Source: Paraspadella gotoi
Taxonomy: Eukaryota; Chaetognatha
Length of the DNA stretch: 64,000 bases
NCBI GenBank assembly: GCA_051294375.1
Contig: CM119267.1
Location: 2,036,793-2,100,792 of the forward strand
Direction: 5' to 3'
In this document: positions 39,701 through 51,800 of the stretch, piece after piece
Position numbering within the stretch: the first letter of the stretch is position 1
Layout of the letters: the number at the start of each line of letters is the position of its first letter
Translations under genes and position numbers: made by a program
Notes under the pieces: model-generated
The model's input: the letters and a program-made list of their open reading frames with translations, nothing else
Told to the model about the DNA's origin: nothing
The model's database searches: none

Positions 39701-42700
39701 TTATGGAAAATGGAGAATGGAGATTAAGCCAAACAACTATGATCTTGAATAACCATTTTAATTTACTTAATTTTATTGTTGATATCAGTTTTAGTTTTTG
39801 ACACTCTTGCTTTAAAAGTGTTTTGTTTCATGCTTTTGTTTTTTTATCATTTTATAATTTTCAAAATAATAAGAGAGTGTTTTAAACATTACAAACAAAT
39901 AAATTTGGTAATATTAAAAATAACTCTCTAACTCTTTCTTATGTCAAACTCAATAAAATGGAAGAAAAAAAATAATATCAGACTTGACTTAAAGGCAACA
40001 ATAGTGTGAGGTAGCCACCGTGGTGAAATGCCTGATGCCTTTTATATCATAAACAAAACCTTTTAATAATTTATTTTTATTTTTGTTTATATTATAAAGT
40101 TTTAAACACATTTGAATAAATACACAGATCCGATAAATTTATTAATTTTTATCGCATAAGTTATTATTTCGCTTTATTTTTGTGGTTCAAAAAAAATGAA
40201 AAAACTTTATATATTAATAGATAAAGTAACTTTTTTACAAAATGAAAAACAGTTATATATCTCCTTATTTTCATATATATTTGATTTAAACTATTTGATT
40301 AACGCATCTTTCCTATTATTTGAATTTTGTGGTATTTTTCCCCAAAAAAATACAATTTTTTAATAAATCATTTAACCATTATTTAATACAAGTTTTTTAT
40401 TATTTATATAGTTGAAGAGTTTTAAATACTTGGATTTTAGCTATATTTTATAAAAATTAATAATACTAACCACTTTTATTTATTTTATAAATTTGCTATT
40501 TTTTTCTGATTTTTTGCATCTTATCGCATTATAAAATCGATAGAACGGGAAAATTGGCCATGGCGAATTTTTAATTTTTTGATCTTAGGGAATAGTTTTA
40601 ACTGTGTTTCAAAAAAATTATTTTTTGTATTTATACTGCCGCGTACAAATGTACATGTAGACCAAATGTAGCTGGTGACTAGAATACAGATATACATTGT
40701 ATAATATGTATAAGTATTATGCATAGGTAGATTAATAGATATATATAAGATAGATACTGGTCGCGGGGCATTGCCGAACTAACTGATAGATAAAAAGATA
40801 GGATACATATATAAGATAACCGACCATAAGTCAGGGCAAGATAGCTTATTTAATTAAATGAAAGGACAATGTACCTAACATTGCTAGTATTACGTACTTA
40901 ATTTCAATAGAAAGGAAGCATACAAGAACCAAAAAAATATGATATAAATATTTAGATGGATAGACTGATTGAAAAATAGTATTTCACCCGTAACAAGCCT
41001 GCGCCCAAGCTCTGCTGTGAAGCTTGTTCTCAACGGCTGTACACGTCGAACTCGCCAGGAGGCCCGTGGTCACCTTTGGCCGCAGCGAAAGATCCTCTAC
41101 ATCCGCGATTAGTTGAAGTAAGAGCCTGAGCACTTCGGGTCTGACCCTGAATCGGGAACCGAGGGGACGAAATAGTAACAATATTGATAATTGCTCTGTC
41201 ACAAACACCGAAGAAAAAGAAATCTCAATACAAAGAAGAAAGGGAAAAAAAGCCTCTCGGTTCTCTCTCTGCTCTCTCTCATCTCTTCTCATCTCGTTCT
41301 CTCTTTCTCCGCTCTGCTCTTCAGTCTCTGCTCTCTGCGCTCTCTCTGCCTCTCTCTCTATAAATGTGTTTTATTGACATTATGAGCAGAATAAACCAAA
41401 TCAAATCAAATCAAATCAAATCTCACTCGTATCGCGCTTTTGCACAGATGACTCTACTATAAAGCATCAAATTATAATAATTACAATATAATATTATAAT
41501 ATTATAATAATTACCTAAAATAGGGATTCCGAGTTCAGCGGCGACAGCCATATCGTCTGCAAAACGAAGGAAAGAAAATTAAACATTATTTAATCCGAGC
41601 GGCGTTCATGAAGAATAAATACTGCGATACATATATTAATCATGCTCGATACTGCGATACTCTCGGACGATACCTCGATGCATGACGCCAGGAACGATGT
41701 AGGCAACTCGGCCTTTGATCAAATTTTTGATGCGACGAAGCGAACGAGGACTGAGAAAGATAAAAAAAACATTATTAAATAATTAACATTATTAAATAAA
41801 AGAATACAGGGAGATAAGATAAAGAAAAATAAAAATGTGGGCTCACTATTCCCAGAGCGCCCCATTTTCGTTCCTTAACCGTACTTTGTAATTCTTAATT
41901 TTTAAGCTTAACCCTAATATCAACCTATAGACAAACCTTGTCGGGCTTGTACTGTTATTGCTCATCGTCTTCGCGAATCATCAGAAAGCTGACCAATCAT
42001 CAACCTTTGACCGACCAACAACCGACAAAGAGACAAAACTTTTGTCAAAAGGGTCAATGGCTGAGATTGCTGAGGGATCTCGGGGCGATTCACGTTAATA
42101 TCTAAACTCAAGAAAGAACCCTTTTTTAAATAAATATTGAACCGTTTAATATTATTATCACCTTTGTCGTAACCTTTGTCATTGTTACCTTTATCATCAC
42201 CTTAATCATTGTCCGTTATTAATAAACGTATCAACTAAATACTTTGCTCCTTATTATTTAGCCTTATTATTTGACTAAACATTAACGCTAACTTCAATCT
42301 CTAATTCCTAACCCTAATCCTAATCACTAATCCCTAATCCATAATCCTAATCCCTAATCTTAATCCCTAATCCTACTCACTAACCTAATTCTTAAATTTA
42401 ATCTTTAATTTAGGTCATGATAGGAAAATAAGGCTTTTACCTAATTCTGAATTTAAAATGAAATAGGGCCTTCTAGAAAAATAAGGCCTTAACCTAATTC
42501 CGAATTTAGGATGATATGGGTCATTCTGGGAAAATAAGACCAAAAAGGCTGACCTGTAGTAGAGGAGCGTGGAGAGGCTCATGGGGTGAGCCATGAAATT
42601 CTTGGAGGCGTGAGGGAAGACGATCTTGAAGCGATCGTTGAGTGCTTCGAAGGCGTCGGCCTTCCCCGTCGCCACTGCCGCCTTCAAACCAAGCAGCTTG

Positions 42701-44466
42701 TCGTAGTAAGCACGGAGGTCGTCGGAGAGATTGATCGGGCTGACGAGAATGACGTCGACATTCGGGTCCCGGATGTCGCAGAGACGAGCCATTTGGGTGT
42801 TCTGTCGCGGCGAGAAAATTAGGGTCAGAATCGTTGTCATCGTAGTCGTCGTAAATAGCTATATTACTATATCATTTCATTGATAGGGAAGCCAAGCACT
42901 CTGGGAATTAATATACGTAAAAAAAACTGTGTAAGAGGGATGCTGGCCTCAAACCAACATTGCCTGTCCAAAGTCCAAAGCAAGACACATGTTTGATTGT
43001 TTATTAAATGAATTGAAGAGACGGTAATAATTGTTATAAGTTAGTGACAGAAACGTTCAATATAAGCACTCCCTAACCTTGGGATCAAGCTGTAACACCT
43101 TGTTACAGGCGGGTTAAGCGCCCCGTCCCTCTTAACTGCTAGGCGACCAACGGACCTTTGGTTTGGGAGTAGAATGACTTGCCTCCTGCACCAAGGGCCG
43201 CTGATGGCCACCATAGAATGAAAAAAAATTTTATTTGTTGTACAAATTTCATAAGTTAAGTTATGACTCATAACATAATAAAAATGGAGGAAATCCGATT
43301 CTCGATTAAACTTCACCTGCCGGACTTTGTACAGATCGATGGTCGATCGGATTCCCTGACTGAATCCCAATGAAGGCAGATGAACGATGACCCTCCGCGA
43401 CTTTTTGATCGACGACCAATTCCGCGCCAACTCCTTCGCCCTCGTCTTGAAGTGCTCGGCGTGATCCACTCGCGTCTGCTTCAGTTGCTGACGAACGCGC
43501 GACAATTTGACGCTCATGATCCACGAGATGGCGATCACGCCGGCCGCCCATTTTTGGCGCCGATATTCGAGGTATTCCTGGGTAAGGAAAAGGGGGGCGT
43601 GTTTGAGGGAAGGGGTTGTTGGTCGACAAGTCGTGCAATAGAGTGATGAAAGATACAGCTGTCTAACAATATTTTTTACTAACTAAATACGCAATTTCGG
43701 ACGGCTGATGGGTTCGAATCCCACCGCTGCCACCACATCGAAGGAAAAACTCATGGATTTCTATAGGTCGAAATCAACGGGATTTATTCTGAGAATAATA
43801 CAATGACGGTGAGACACACACAGGAGTCAGATCAATTCTACTGAAACTAAAGAAAGCTAGGTCTATTTATATCTGGAGAGAGGATCAGAGGCATGGGCTA
43901 TTTTTTACAATTTCATGGTTTCTGCAAGCTGATTGGTCGAGGCCGATTCCGTCTTGACCAATCATGATTCGGCGATTCCATATCGCGGAGATTTCCCGAT
44001 CCTCCGGATCCGTTTTACTTTGAGTAGGATTTGTTATTCTGCGATGATAAATTGATAAAACTTCAGATTTTCAATTTTTAAAACATCGATTCAAATTCGC
44101 CTGAAGATTTTTTTAAAAATCAGCAGTTAAATACTTAATAATTTACATACATACTTTTGAATATTCTTGCGATTCCAGCTGCCACCCCCCCCCCGGACAC
44201 AGGCCACACCTGGCGTTGATGATACATCCTCCATTGCGACTGAATGACGACCGCGGCGAGGCGATTCCCGTCCGGACCCTGGAAGGCGCGACCAGGGCGT
44301 TGAAGGAGACTGTGGACATCCTCGCGGTTGATGAGGACCGAGAGGAGTTGGTCGCGCGTGGGCGAAGCGTGGGCCTCGTGGGCAAAGGCCATCTGGCGGG
44401 TGTTGGGGTGGGATGGGATGGGAAAAAAAATGAAGAAAGAAAGGAAATCGTTATGGAAAAAAGAAA

Positions 44467-44535
<69 letters not shown>

Positions 44536-47500
44536 AAAAAAAAAGTAATAAAAGCAATAAAACTCAAGAAAGCCAACCTGCGCCAACTTGTCTCCATCCA
44601 CAAAAGCGATGGGGACGTTGAAGTCGACGAGCAGCTCCTCCATCTTCCGCAGCACCAGCGTGACTGCACCCCAGCAAGAGTAGTACCTTTCCTTGAAGGC
44701 CATGAATTCCTTCATCGTCTCTCGAACTCGTCCATTTTGAATCGGGAATCGTTGAGTCGATTTGGCCGCGAGGATCGAGTCGACGACCACGGCGCCGATG
44801 GCAGTGGGCGTTCCGGGAGGCGCCATCGGTTTCGGCTCGACCCTTGAGAAATCGTGGGGGGAAAAAAAATTTCGTCGACGTCGTTATCGCTTGTCATCGT
44901 TTGTCATCGTCGTTTCCCTTGTTGCTGTTGCGTTCGTCCATTGTAGTTTTTGTCTTAACTTTGATATCTTTTCAGTCAGTAGGCTTGTCAGTCAGTAGAC
45001 TTTTCAGTCAGTAGGCTTGTCAGTCAGTAGACTTTTCAGTTTATTACGTTTTTATCGATGTAATTTGAAGAGGACAAAAAGTTTTGTTTTCCTTTTCTTT
45101 TTATTCTTTTCTTTTCTTTTCTTTTCTTTTCTTTTCTTTTCTTTCTTTTCTTTTCTTCTTTTCTTTTCTTTCTTTTCTTTTCTTTTTTTTTCTTTTCTTT
45201 TTTTCTTTTTTTTCTTTTCTCTTCTTTTCTCTTCTTTCTTAATTTAGACAAAATTTTGTTTTTCTTTTCTTTTCTTTTCTTTTCTTTCTTTTCTTTTCTT
45301 TTCTTTCTTTTCTTTTCTTTTCTTTCTTTTCTTTTCTCTCAGTCCTCACCCTCCCGGAAACTCCAACGTTTTCAATCCAACGGAACCTTTTTTCGTCTCG
45401 TCGTCGTCTTCGTCGTCGTCGCTTCAGGTTTTGCTGAGAGAAAAAATTATATACATCAATGATGATGACTAATTTTTATAGCAGTATCCGCGGAAGACGC
45501 GCATTATAATTATCATTATCATCATCATAATCTACATCATCGTCATCATCATCATCATCATCATCATCATCTCATCATCATCATCATCATCATAATAATC
45601 AATAATCAACATCATCATCATCACAGCAGCAGCAAGAATAACAACAACAAATTCCAGTTTATTACCACTCGACTCGACTCGACTCGACTCGACTCGACTC
45701 GACTCGACTCGACTCGACTCGACTCGACTCGACTCGACTCGACTCGACTCGACTCGACTCGACTCGACTCGACTCGACTCGACTCGACTCGACTCGACTC
45801 GGACTCGACTCGACCGACTCGACTCGTCGACTCGACTTTTCTTTTCTTCACCATCCCCTCGACCCCCCCCCCCCCGCCCCACGTTCTTCGACCTCATCTT
45901 TGACGTAACCTACCTCGCCTGTGACCCTTTGACCTCATATTTGACCACATCTTTCTTGCCATTGATGTACTCTTTGACCTTATCTGGAACCTCCTTTGAC
46001 CTGAGATTTGAACTCCCCATTGACTTTATCTTGGACCTCGTCAATGACCTCATCTTTGTCCTTGCCTTTAACTTTATCCCAACTCACTTTGGACTCACCT
46101 TTGACCTCACCCGCTTTGGCGAGGGTCGCCTTCACAATGGAATTCTTCTCTCCGAGTGACACGCGATAGTTTTGATCGAGTTTGATCATCGGGTCCGGTG
46201 GCGCACCCTCGCCGCCCACTAGCGCTACCGACGATTTGCTCTCCAACATCCTCTGTCGCGCCGGCTTCAGGATGAGGGTCTCCTATCAGACAGTTGGGGG
46301 GGCGTTTGGAGGATGAGACCCAAAAAATGATCCGCTTCGTCACAGGCCTCGTCTCTCACCTGTCGGACGGGATCAGGCCGCAGAACCAGCTTGGCGCCCG
46401 GTGGAATGAGGCCTCTCTCCGTCATGTTGAGAATTCCGTGTTTGACGTCGTCATGCGTCACCAGCGGCGGATCTCGCCCAGGATTGAGTCGCTGTTCGCG
46501 AGGGAGGACGCCTATTGGTCTGTAGGGACGGAAGAAGGGCCACATTTGTTACTGCAACGCGAAATAGGCAATTGGAATGTAGCCTGACGATGACTTTCGA
46601 CTAACTTATAATTTCAAATTATTATTATACTAATTCTACTAATTTCGTCATCTCTCATCATAATGATCACCCATTATAACATCGTCATTATCATTTATAT
46701 CAACATCATCATCATTATCATAATCATCCATATCAATTTTATCATCGTCATGATCATTATCCTCATCATTATCTTTTTTAACATGATCATACTTGACCAA
46801 AGCGCCAGTGAGTGGCTTCGCCCCCACCCTCCCCCTCCTCTCCACCGCCGCAGCTTCAGGCATCTCCACTCCGTATCCTTCCTTCATCATCTTTCGATTC
46901 TCCTGCTGCTGCGAATCCGTCAACAGCTTCAGACGCAGCAGAGCTTTAGCCATTTGACCGGGACTCGGCCCCGCCAGCGCCGTCTCGGCAGCCGCTAGCG
47001 CCGGTTCGAGGAAGGCGCGACGGCGTCTACGTGGGGACGCTTGAAGGAGCGGCAGCGTGGAGGGCGACGACAGCGGCGGAAAACGCAGCCGCTGCTCCGC
47101 CGCTTCCGCGACTCCTGGTGGCGACAATGAAAAAAAAAATGATAAAAAAATAAATGAAAAATGTTTGAAAAAACAATAATTCTATGTTCATTACCGCCGC
47201 CGACGAAAGGGACGATCGCGGATTCATCGCGTCGCTGCGCTGCCGGCCACGTCAGCACCCCAACGTTCTGCTGCTCCAGCGGAGGCAGAGTCTGCACGTG
47301 ATTGTTAAGCTGCTGAACGACGTCCTGCGTTCGAATCTGCAGCGCCTCTTCAGTCCGTTGGAGAGCGGCGTCGACATCGGCGGAGGAGACAGAGGCGTCT
47401 TTAGACTGGGGGCAAAGAGACATACATAGAATAAAAAGTATAATATTAATTAATTATTATTAATTATTATTATTAATTATTATGTATTATAGAATATTAC

Positions 47501-47625
47501 AGAAATACGTTAAAAGCTCCGACACTCACTTCGAGTTTCTCTTGGAGTTTCAAAAGATCTTGTTTTACTCTTAGCAAAATTTCGCTGAGATCCTTTGGTC
47601 GACTTTCAAAATTCAATAACGCCAT
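31250..47625 (-). CDS. IQCH: IQ domain-containing protein H (IQCH) orthologue
   Basis: About 21 exons: 47530-47625, 47195-47405, 46793-47114, 46360-46519, about 46130-46282, 44578-44842, 44210-44392, 43317-43577, 42554-42801, 41674-41750, 41515-41556, 40988-41146, 34919-35169, 34525-34627, 33805-33951, 33537-33644, 33135-33280, 32313-32402, 32161-32232, 31561-31677, 31250-31462; roughly 1,140 codons (family about 1,000). The start MALLNFESR is followed by a coiled-coil-like [15 protein letters not shown] motif: [16 protein letters not shown] (exon 7). The C-terminal half follows the conserved IQCH order: [120 protein letters not shown] binds calmodulin and acts in sperm and cilia in vertebrates. 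Odd points: exon 12 is decayed, one intron is GC-AG, the tail is poly-Asp, and the exon 5-6 junction is unresolved. Confidence 0.9.
31255..31300. repeat. (GTC/GAC)n microsatellite encoding the poly-Asp end of IQCH
   Basis: About eleven uninterrupted triplets, read on the minus strand as Asp codons immediately before Glu-Ile-stop. Confidence 0.9.
31833..32100 (+). mobile_element. Repeat family C copy, inverted relative to 29.86 kb
   Basis: Begins ggcaacagccgggttgcctg, contains cccattgggatggggcatct and gtcgttaggactgagg, and ends near gcggcgtgaatatacctcca. It lies in the intron between IQCH exons 19 and 20. Confidence 0.75.
33675..33720. repeat. (CT)n microsatellite in an IQCH intron
   Basis: About 46 bp of pure CT, followed by ccctgcttttagcctctctcgttttttttctattactctc, identical to the flank of the CT run at 12.68 kb. 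It lies within the GC-AG intron. Confidence 0.9.
33990..34088. mobile_element. Repeat family B fragment
   Basis: The words cattgaaagcttgctatgtt and ggtacaaccaacatgaaaattaaccattc...ttgcccctgactttggaca match other family B ends (compare 16.77-16.85 kb). Confidence 0.6.
34088..34532. repeat. 33-bp minisatellite in an IQCH intron, about 13 copies
   Basis: Unit of the form accatcgggttctatccttttctatccttttt. The array runs right up to and slightly into the 3' end of IQCH exon 14 (34525-34627), so the exon's splice donor (aatg|gtaaaa) and its last codon lie in repeat sequence. Confidence 0.9.
35170..40987. other. Large AT-rich IQCH intron (5.8 kb)
   Basis: By far the largest intron in the window and markedly AT-rich, with few microsatellites. 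A hairpin-like patch lies at about 38340-38500 (attgagaataatgg mirrored by ccattattctcaa; gcctcta mirrored by tagaggc). A unique GC-richer block is at 39595-39720 and a family B end (gggcaagatagcttattt) at about 40835. No coding exon is recognised; an inserted element is possible but no terminal repeats were found. Confidence 0.6.
41391..41425. repeat. (ATCAA)n microsatellite
   Basis: Five to six tandem atcaa units in an IQCH intron. Confidence 0.9.
42290..42420. repeat. CCTAAT-type degenerate telomere-like tract
   Basis: Repeated taatccctaatcctaatc words in an IQCH intron, the complement of the TTAGGG-like words seen at 11.2 kb. Confidence 0.75.
42870..43020 (+). mobile_element. Repeat family B copy
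   Basis: The words tttcattgatagggaagccaag, actctggga and cattgcctgtccaaagtcc are present. It lies in the intron between IQCH exons 8 and 9. Confidence 0.7.
43030..43215 (-). mobile_element. SINE family A, copy 4 (inverted)
   Basis: The words gtgacagaaacgttcaatataagcactccct, gcgggttaagcg, gaatgacttgcctcctgcacc and ccaccata are the reverse complement of family A. It lies directly beside a family B copy. Confidence 0.75.
44465..44540. repeat. (GAAA)n microsatellite
   Basis: About 18 gaaa units in the intron between IQCH exons 6 and 7. Confidence 0.95.
45078..45345. repeat. (TTTTC)n satellite tract
   Basis: About 250 bp of ttttc and ttttctttc variants in an IQCH intron. Phe-rich and Lys/Glu-rich ORFs over it are artefacts. 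Confidence 0.95.
45667..45836. repeat. (GACTC)n pentanucleotide satellite
   Basis: About 30 near-perfect gactc units in an IQCH intron, just beside (CAT)n runs at 45535-45625. The Ser-Arg-Val-Glu ORFs are repeat readings. HinfI-type gactc sites are thus extremely dense here. Confidence 0.97.
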
Positions 47626-48845
47626 TTGTTATATCAATATTTACGAATTTCTAATTTATTTATTTTCATATTTATCTCCCATTTTAAGATTAGTGGGATA
47701 ATCAGTGGATGAGCTTTAGTAGATAACCGTTTAAATGATATGATGATAAAAGTTGTCATAGCAACGTTGTCTTGTCTCTTTGAACTGCTTCCCTTTTGTT
47801 GATCCATATCATTAATAAATTACGACGGAACCAAAGAAGACATAAGACAAGTTAGTTTTAATCAAATTTTCAAATCACAAAACATTTTTTCGTGACAAAA
47901 GTTTTGCTGAAGAGACAATTTTTAAAAGCTTATACTTTAGATAAGAATGTTTTCTGTTTTATTTGTTGTAGTGATACTAAATGACAACAGCAAGTATTTA
48001 TCAAACCTCGAAGAGTTATTCTCTTCTGCCTGCTTTCAGAAATACAATTAGTCAATAGTTGCCAAAACAGCCTCTTTGTCAAGTTAATGAACTGTATGTG
48101 TAACGTGTCACATTAATAAATAAAATAGATTCTATGCCCTCTTCTTAATACTAATAATAGGAGTTATTCATTACATTTTAAGTTTAAGCTTAATTGTAAA
48201 TTTTCTCCCTCCGTACAAAATTCGAGCGACTTTCTCACAATTAATCCATTCACAATCAACATTCACATTCACATGGTGACTTATTCAGATTTCAAAGAAA
48301 TTCAAAACTTTCAGATTTGGCGGCGACGATGAGATTCGAACTCATCGATTCCGACCTCCTGATCCTCGGCTTTTCATTGGCCAAAATGAGAATCTCGTTG
48401 ACCAATCAGCGTCGCCGCTGACTTTCGTTGACGAAAACAAAGTCGGTTGTCGTTCGTCGTCGTCGACTCGAAAGTGGCCGCGCCCTCGTCAATTTTACTC
48501 GTTACATTAAACGCGCTGACGGTCCAAACGTCAGTTATCTATTCGCTCGTCGGGTGACGAGGTCAAATCAAAACGGCGATGATTTTGTTTGATAAATTTC
48601 TTGTTTTATTTATCGAAAAGCCGGTTGTGTCAAGTTTTATATCCTCTTTACCGAGTGATTATTTAGCAATATTATTTAGCCGTTTATCTCGATTTTATTT
48701 AAAAAAAAAACAAAAAAAAAAAAAAACGGAAGGAGCATTTTTTCTTCTTCCTTATTCTAATAAATCTTTCCTTGACTTTGTCCCGCCATCATATAAATTT
48801 ATGCTCACCGCCGCATGTTTCCATTTCAAGGTCTTAAAACGAGAG
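47626..48845. promoter_or_regulatory. Head-to-head promoter region between IQCH and the RUN gene
   Basis: The two start codons face away across about 1.2 kb. The GC-richer half nearer the RUN gene holds an inverted CCAAT box (attgg at 48376-48380) and a direct one (ccaatca at 48402-48408), 20-odd bases apart, typical of NF-Y-bound bidirectional promoters. A TATA box is not evident. CCAAT pairing is seen directly; shared regulation is inference. Confidence 0.5.
48322..48416 (-). ncRNA. tRNA-like fold in the shared promoter
   Basis: On the minus strand, a 7-bp acceptor-type stem (ggcgacg with cgtcgcc) closes a 95-nt segment ending in a textbook T-arm: stem atgag/ctcat with loop ttcgaat, containing the B-box core gttcgaatc. 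A D-arm and anticodon arm are not convincing, and the interior is about 20 nt longer than a class I tRNA. It could be a decayed or intron-containing tRNA, a tRNA-derived SINE head, or chance. It overlaps both CCAAT boxes. Confidence 0.3.
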
Positions 48846-51800
48846 ATGAGCTTTTGGAAAGGACGCGAATCGGAGGCGACGCGTCGCGCTCGGTTGCAGG
48901 ACCACGCGGAGCAGGCGCGTATCAAGTCGGAGTTGACGGCGGAACTTTCCAAGTGCGTCAAACGTCTCCAGGGCGAATACCTCGTTCACCAAGGTCCGAT
49001 TCTGAGCAGCGACACCGCCAACGCCATCTGCAACGTGATCGAGGCGATCTTCATGCACGGGTTCAAGGGTGACCTTTATCACAAAGCCTTTTGGCCATTT
49101 CTCAGCAAATTCACCCACAAAGACGTCGTGGCGCAAATCTCTCAACTATCGCAAATCAACTCTGACGTCGGAATGTGTCGCTCTTGGATCCGCGTCGCGA
49201 TCAATGACGGACTAGTGGAGAGTTACGTCGACGCCATCATCGGTCAGCCAAAGGTGACGGGCGGCGTCTACGATCCTGTCGCGTATCTCCGCGACCCCGA
49301 ACATCCGGGGATCATGAAGAGTCTCCTGTCTGGACTCATGGACGTCGAGTTTCGTCTCTCCTACAACTCGAGTCTCCTCAACGATTGGGCGCAGGCGCCT
49401 TTCGTTCTCAGCGGACTCACTGAGCGCTCAGCGACTCCGGTGCCCGTCCTCACGGCGCAGCCGGCGACGGAGGGATTGAACGACGAGCCGGACGTTCAGC
49501 GTGACGTTCAGCGTAACCTTCAGCGCGACGCGCAGCGCGACTCCCGTCCCTTGATCGAAGTGTCGCCGATCGCCATCGAAAAATGTCAAACGTCATCATC
49601 TTCGCGACGTCGAAGTCAAATGACGTCTGACGCTTCTCCGTTTCAAGCACAACGTCTCACGGACGAAACGCGTGACTCACTGGACGCGAGCGAAGGGAAA
49701 AGTCGCGCCAGTTCACGCGCCTCGTCGAAGGCGGGAAGCGCTGAGAGTGACGAATCGACGAAGAGAAAATCTAAAACCGGAAAAAAGAGAAACAAGAAAG
49801 TACGAGAGTTGAAGGCTGGGGCGGCGGCGGCGGCGGCGGATGCCGGTTTACGAAGCGGATCCCCTTCCTCGAAACCTTCGAGTCGAAGTCGAACTCCCGA
49901 TGCCGCCTTTCCGCCTTCGCCACCGCCTTCCCCGCCCTCTACCAGTCCGATTGAGACCGACGCGGCGCCTTCTCTGCCCATTTCCGAAACTGACCCCATT
50001 CAAGTTCCCACTTCCGCTTCGAAGGGTGACATTGATGCACCCAAAGCCTCGTCAGCATCTCCGCCCCTCCCTTCGCCGCCTGCGCTTCTTCGACACGAGC
50101 CTCTTCCGCCTCAAATGTCCGACGCCATCGCCTCCCCGATTTCCCTTTCGCCTCCCAAAGGCTTCGCGGTTCGTGAGATGACGCCGCGCGGTTCCGTCGA
50201 CAGCGCCGGTTCGACAGACGGTGCCGCTCCCGTCAATCGCGAGCGGAAGAGAGATAAATTGAAGAAAGCGTTTCACCGGTCGGCGGAGCGACTGACCCAT
50301 TTGCAGGAGCGGGCTCAGTCTGCCACGTCCGCCGTCCGAGTGGATCGACTCCGCTCCGCTTCCATGTTCGATGTCCCGACTTCGACTCCTGTCGCCGCCG
50401 CCGAAGACGCCGACGCAGAGGCGGAGGTGACGTCTCCCGGCGGCGGATGCAACCGCCTCGACTATAGGTCGACCCATGGGTGGTCGTCTTCATTTGAAGA
50501 CGCCGCCGATGCCACTCCAGGCGGTGTGAGGAGAAAAGGAACTCAATCCAGTTTCGTCTCTTTATTCCAAGAATATGAAGACAACAACTCTGTGTCTAAC
50601 AGAGCCGCCTCTCCACTTTTGGCCAGCATTGTCGCCGGCCTCGCCGACGCCTCGGCCACGCCCACCTCGAGGACGAATCGGACCGCGTCGAGTCCCGAAG
50701 TCGAGTGGCGGACGTCGCAAGAGGAGATAGTCTGCAGCGCTGGAGGATCCTCGATCCCCGATCAACCCGCGTCGCCGGACGATTTTGAAATCATCGAAAA
50801 AGATGAGATAAATTTGGACGCGAAAGATATGAGAGTCGGAGAATATCTCCAGACAATCGGCTTCATCAGAAACGAACGCGGATTGGATTTCCAGGACTTC
50901 AAATGCAGCGGCCCCGACTGCGGTCGCATGATCGGCATGATATATGGCAAGGCGAGAGTCTGCGCCCTCACCGGCGCCTACTACTGCCACGAATGCCACG
51001 AAAACGACGAGGGCGTCATCCCTGCCAGGATGGTGCAGAACTGGGACTTTCGCAAGCACAAGGTCTCCAAATTTGGCAAGAATTTTCTCACCCATTTCGA
51101 CGAACAGCCAGTCATCAATGTGAAGGAATGCAATCCAAAAATCTACTCCAAAGTTAAAGTCATGCAAAATCTTTTGGATCTGCGGACTCAACTACTGCAC
51201 CTCAAGTCTTACCTCTTCACTTGTAAACAATCCGTGGCCGAGGATCTTCGCCTTCGCATTTGGCCAAACGAGTATCTCTTCGACATGATCCATTTTTATT
51301 CGCCCGCGGACCTCAGAAACGCCCACAACGGTTCCCTGGCGTCGCGACTCAAGAAAATTATCGACTACGCCTCCAAGCACGTCTACGCTTGCCCGCTATG
51401 CAAGCAAAAGGGATTCATCTGCGAAATTTGCAACAACGAGAAAGTGATTTATCCCTTCGAGATGACGTCGACGTGGCGTTGCGAAAAATGCACCGCCGTC
51501 TACCATCGCGACTGCCGCCCAACGGAGAACGATCTTTGCGTCAAATGCGAACGAATTCGGCGGAGAAATCTGAAACGAGGATCCGTGGGAGAAGCCGAGC
51601 TCGATTTTCCCGAGAGCATCGATTTCGTCGTCGCGCCGGACGAGGTGGGTGACCCCTCTTGGAACGAGGGAGATTTTTTATCCTTTTTATTTTTTTTTAT
51701 TTTTTATCCTTTTTTATCCTGCCACACTATTTAAATTATCAGGGCGATCACGAATCGACTCCTAACGAAGGCGACAACGCCGCGGAACTCTCGCCCGAAT

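Noticed and set aside
45532-45897. Ser-Arg-Val-Glu repeat ORF of 121 aa
   Set aside because: It is a reading of the (GACTC)n satellite within an IQCH intron.
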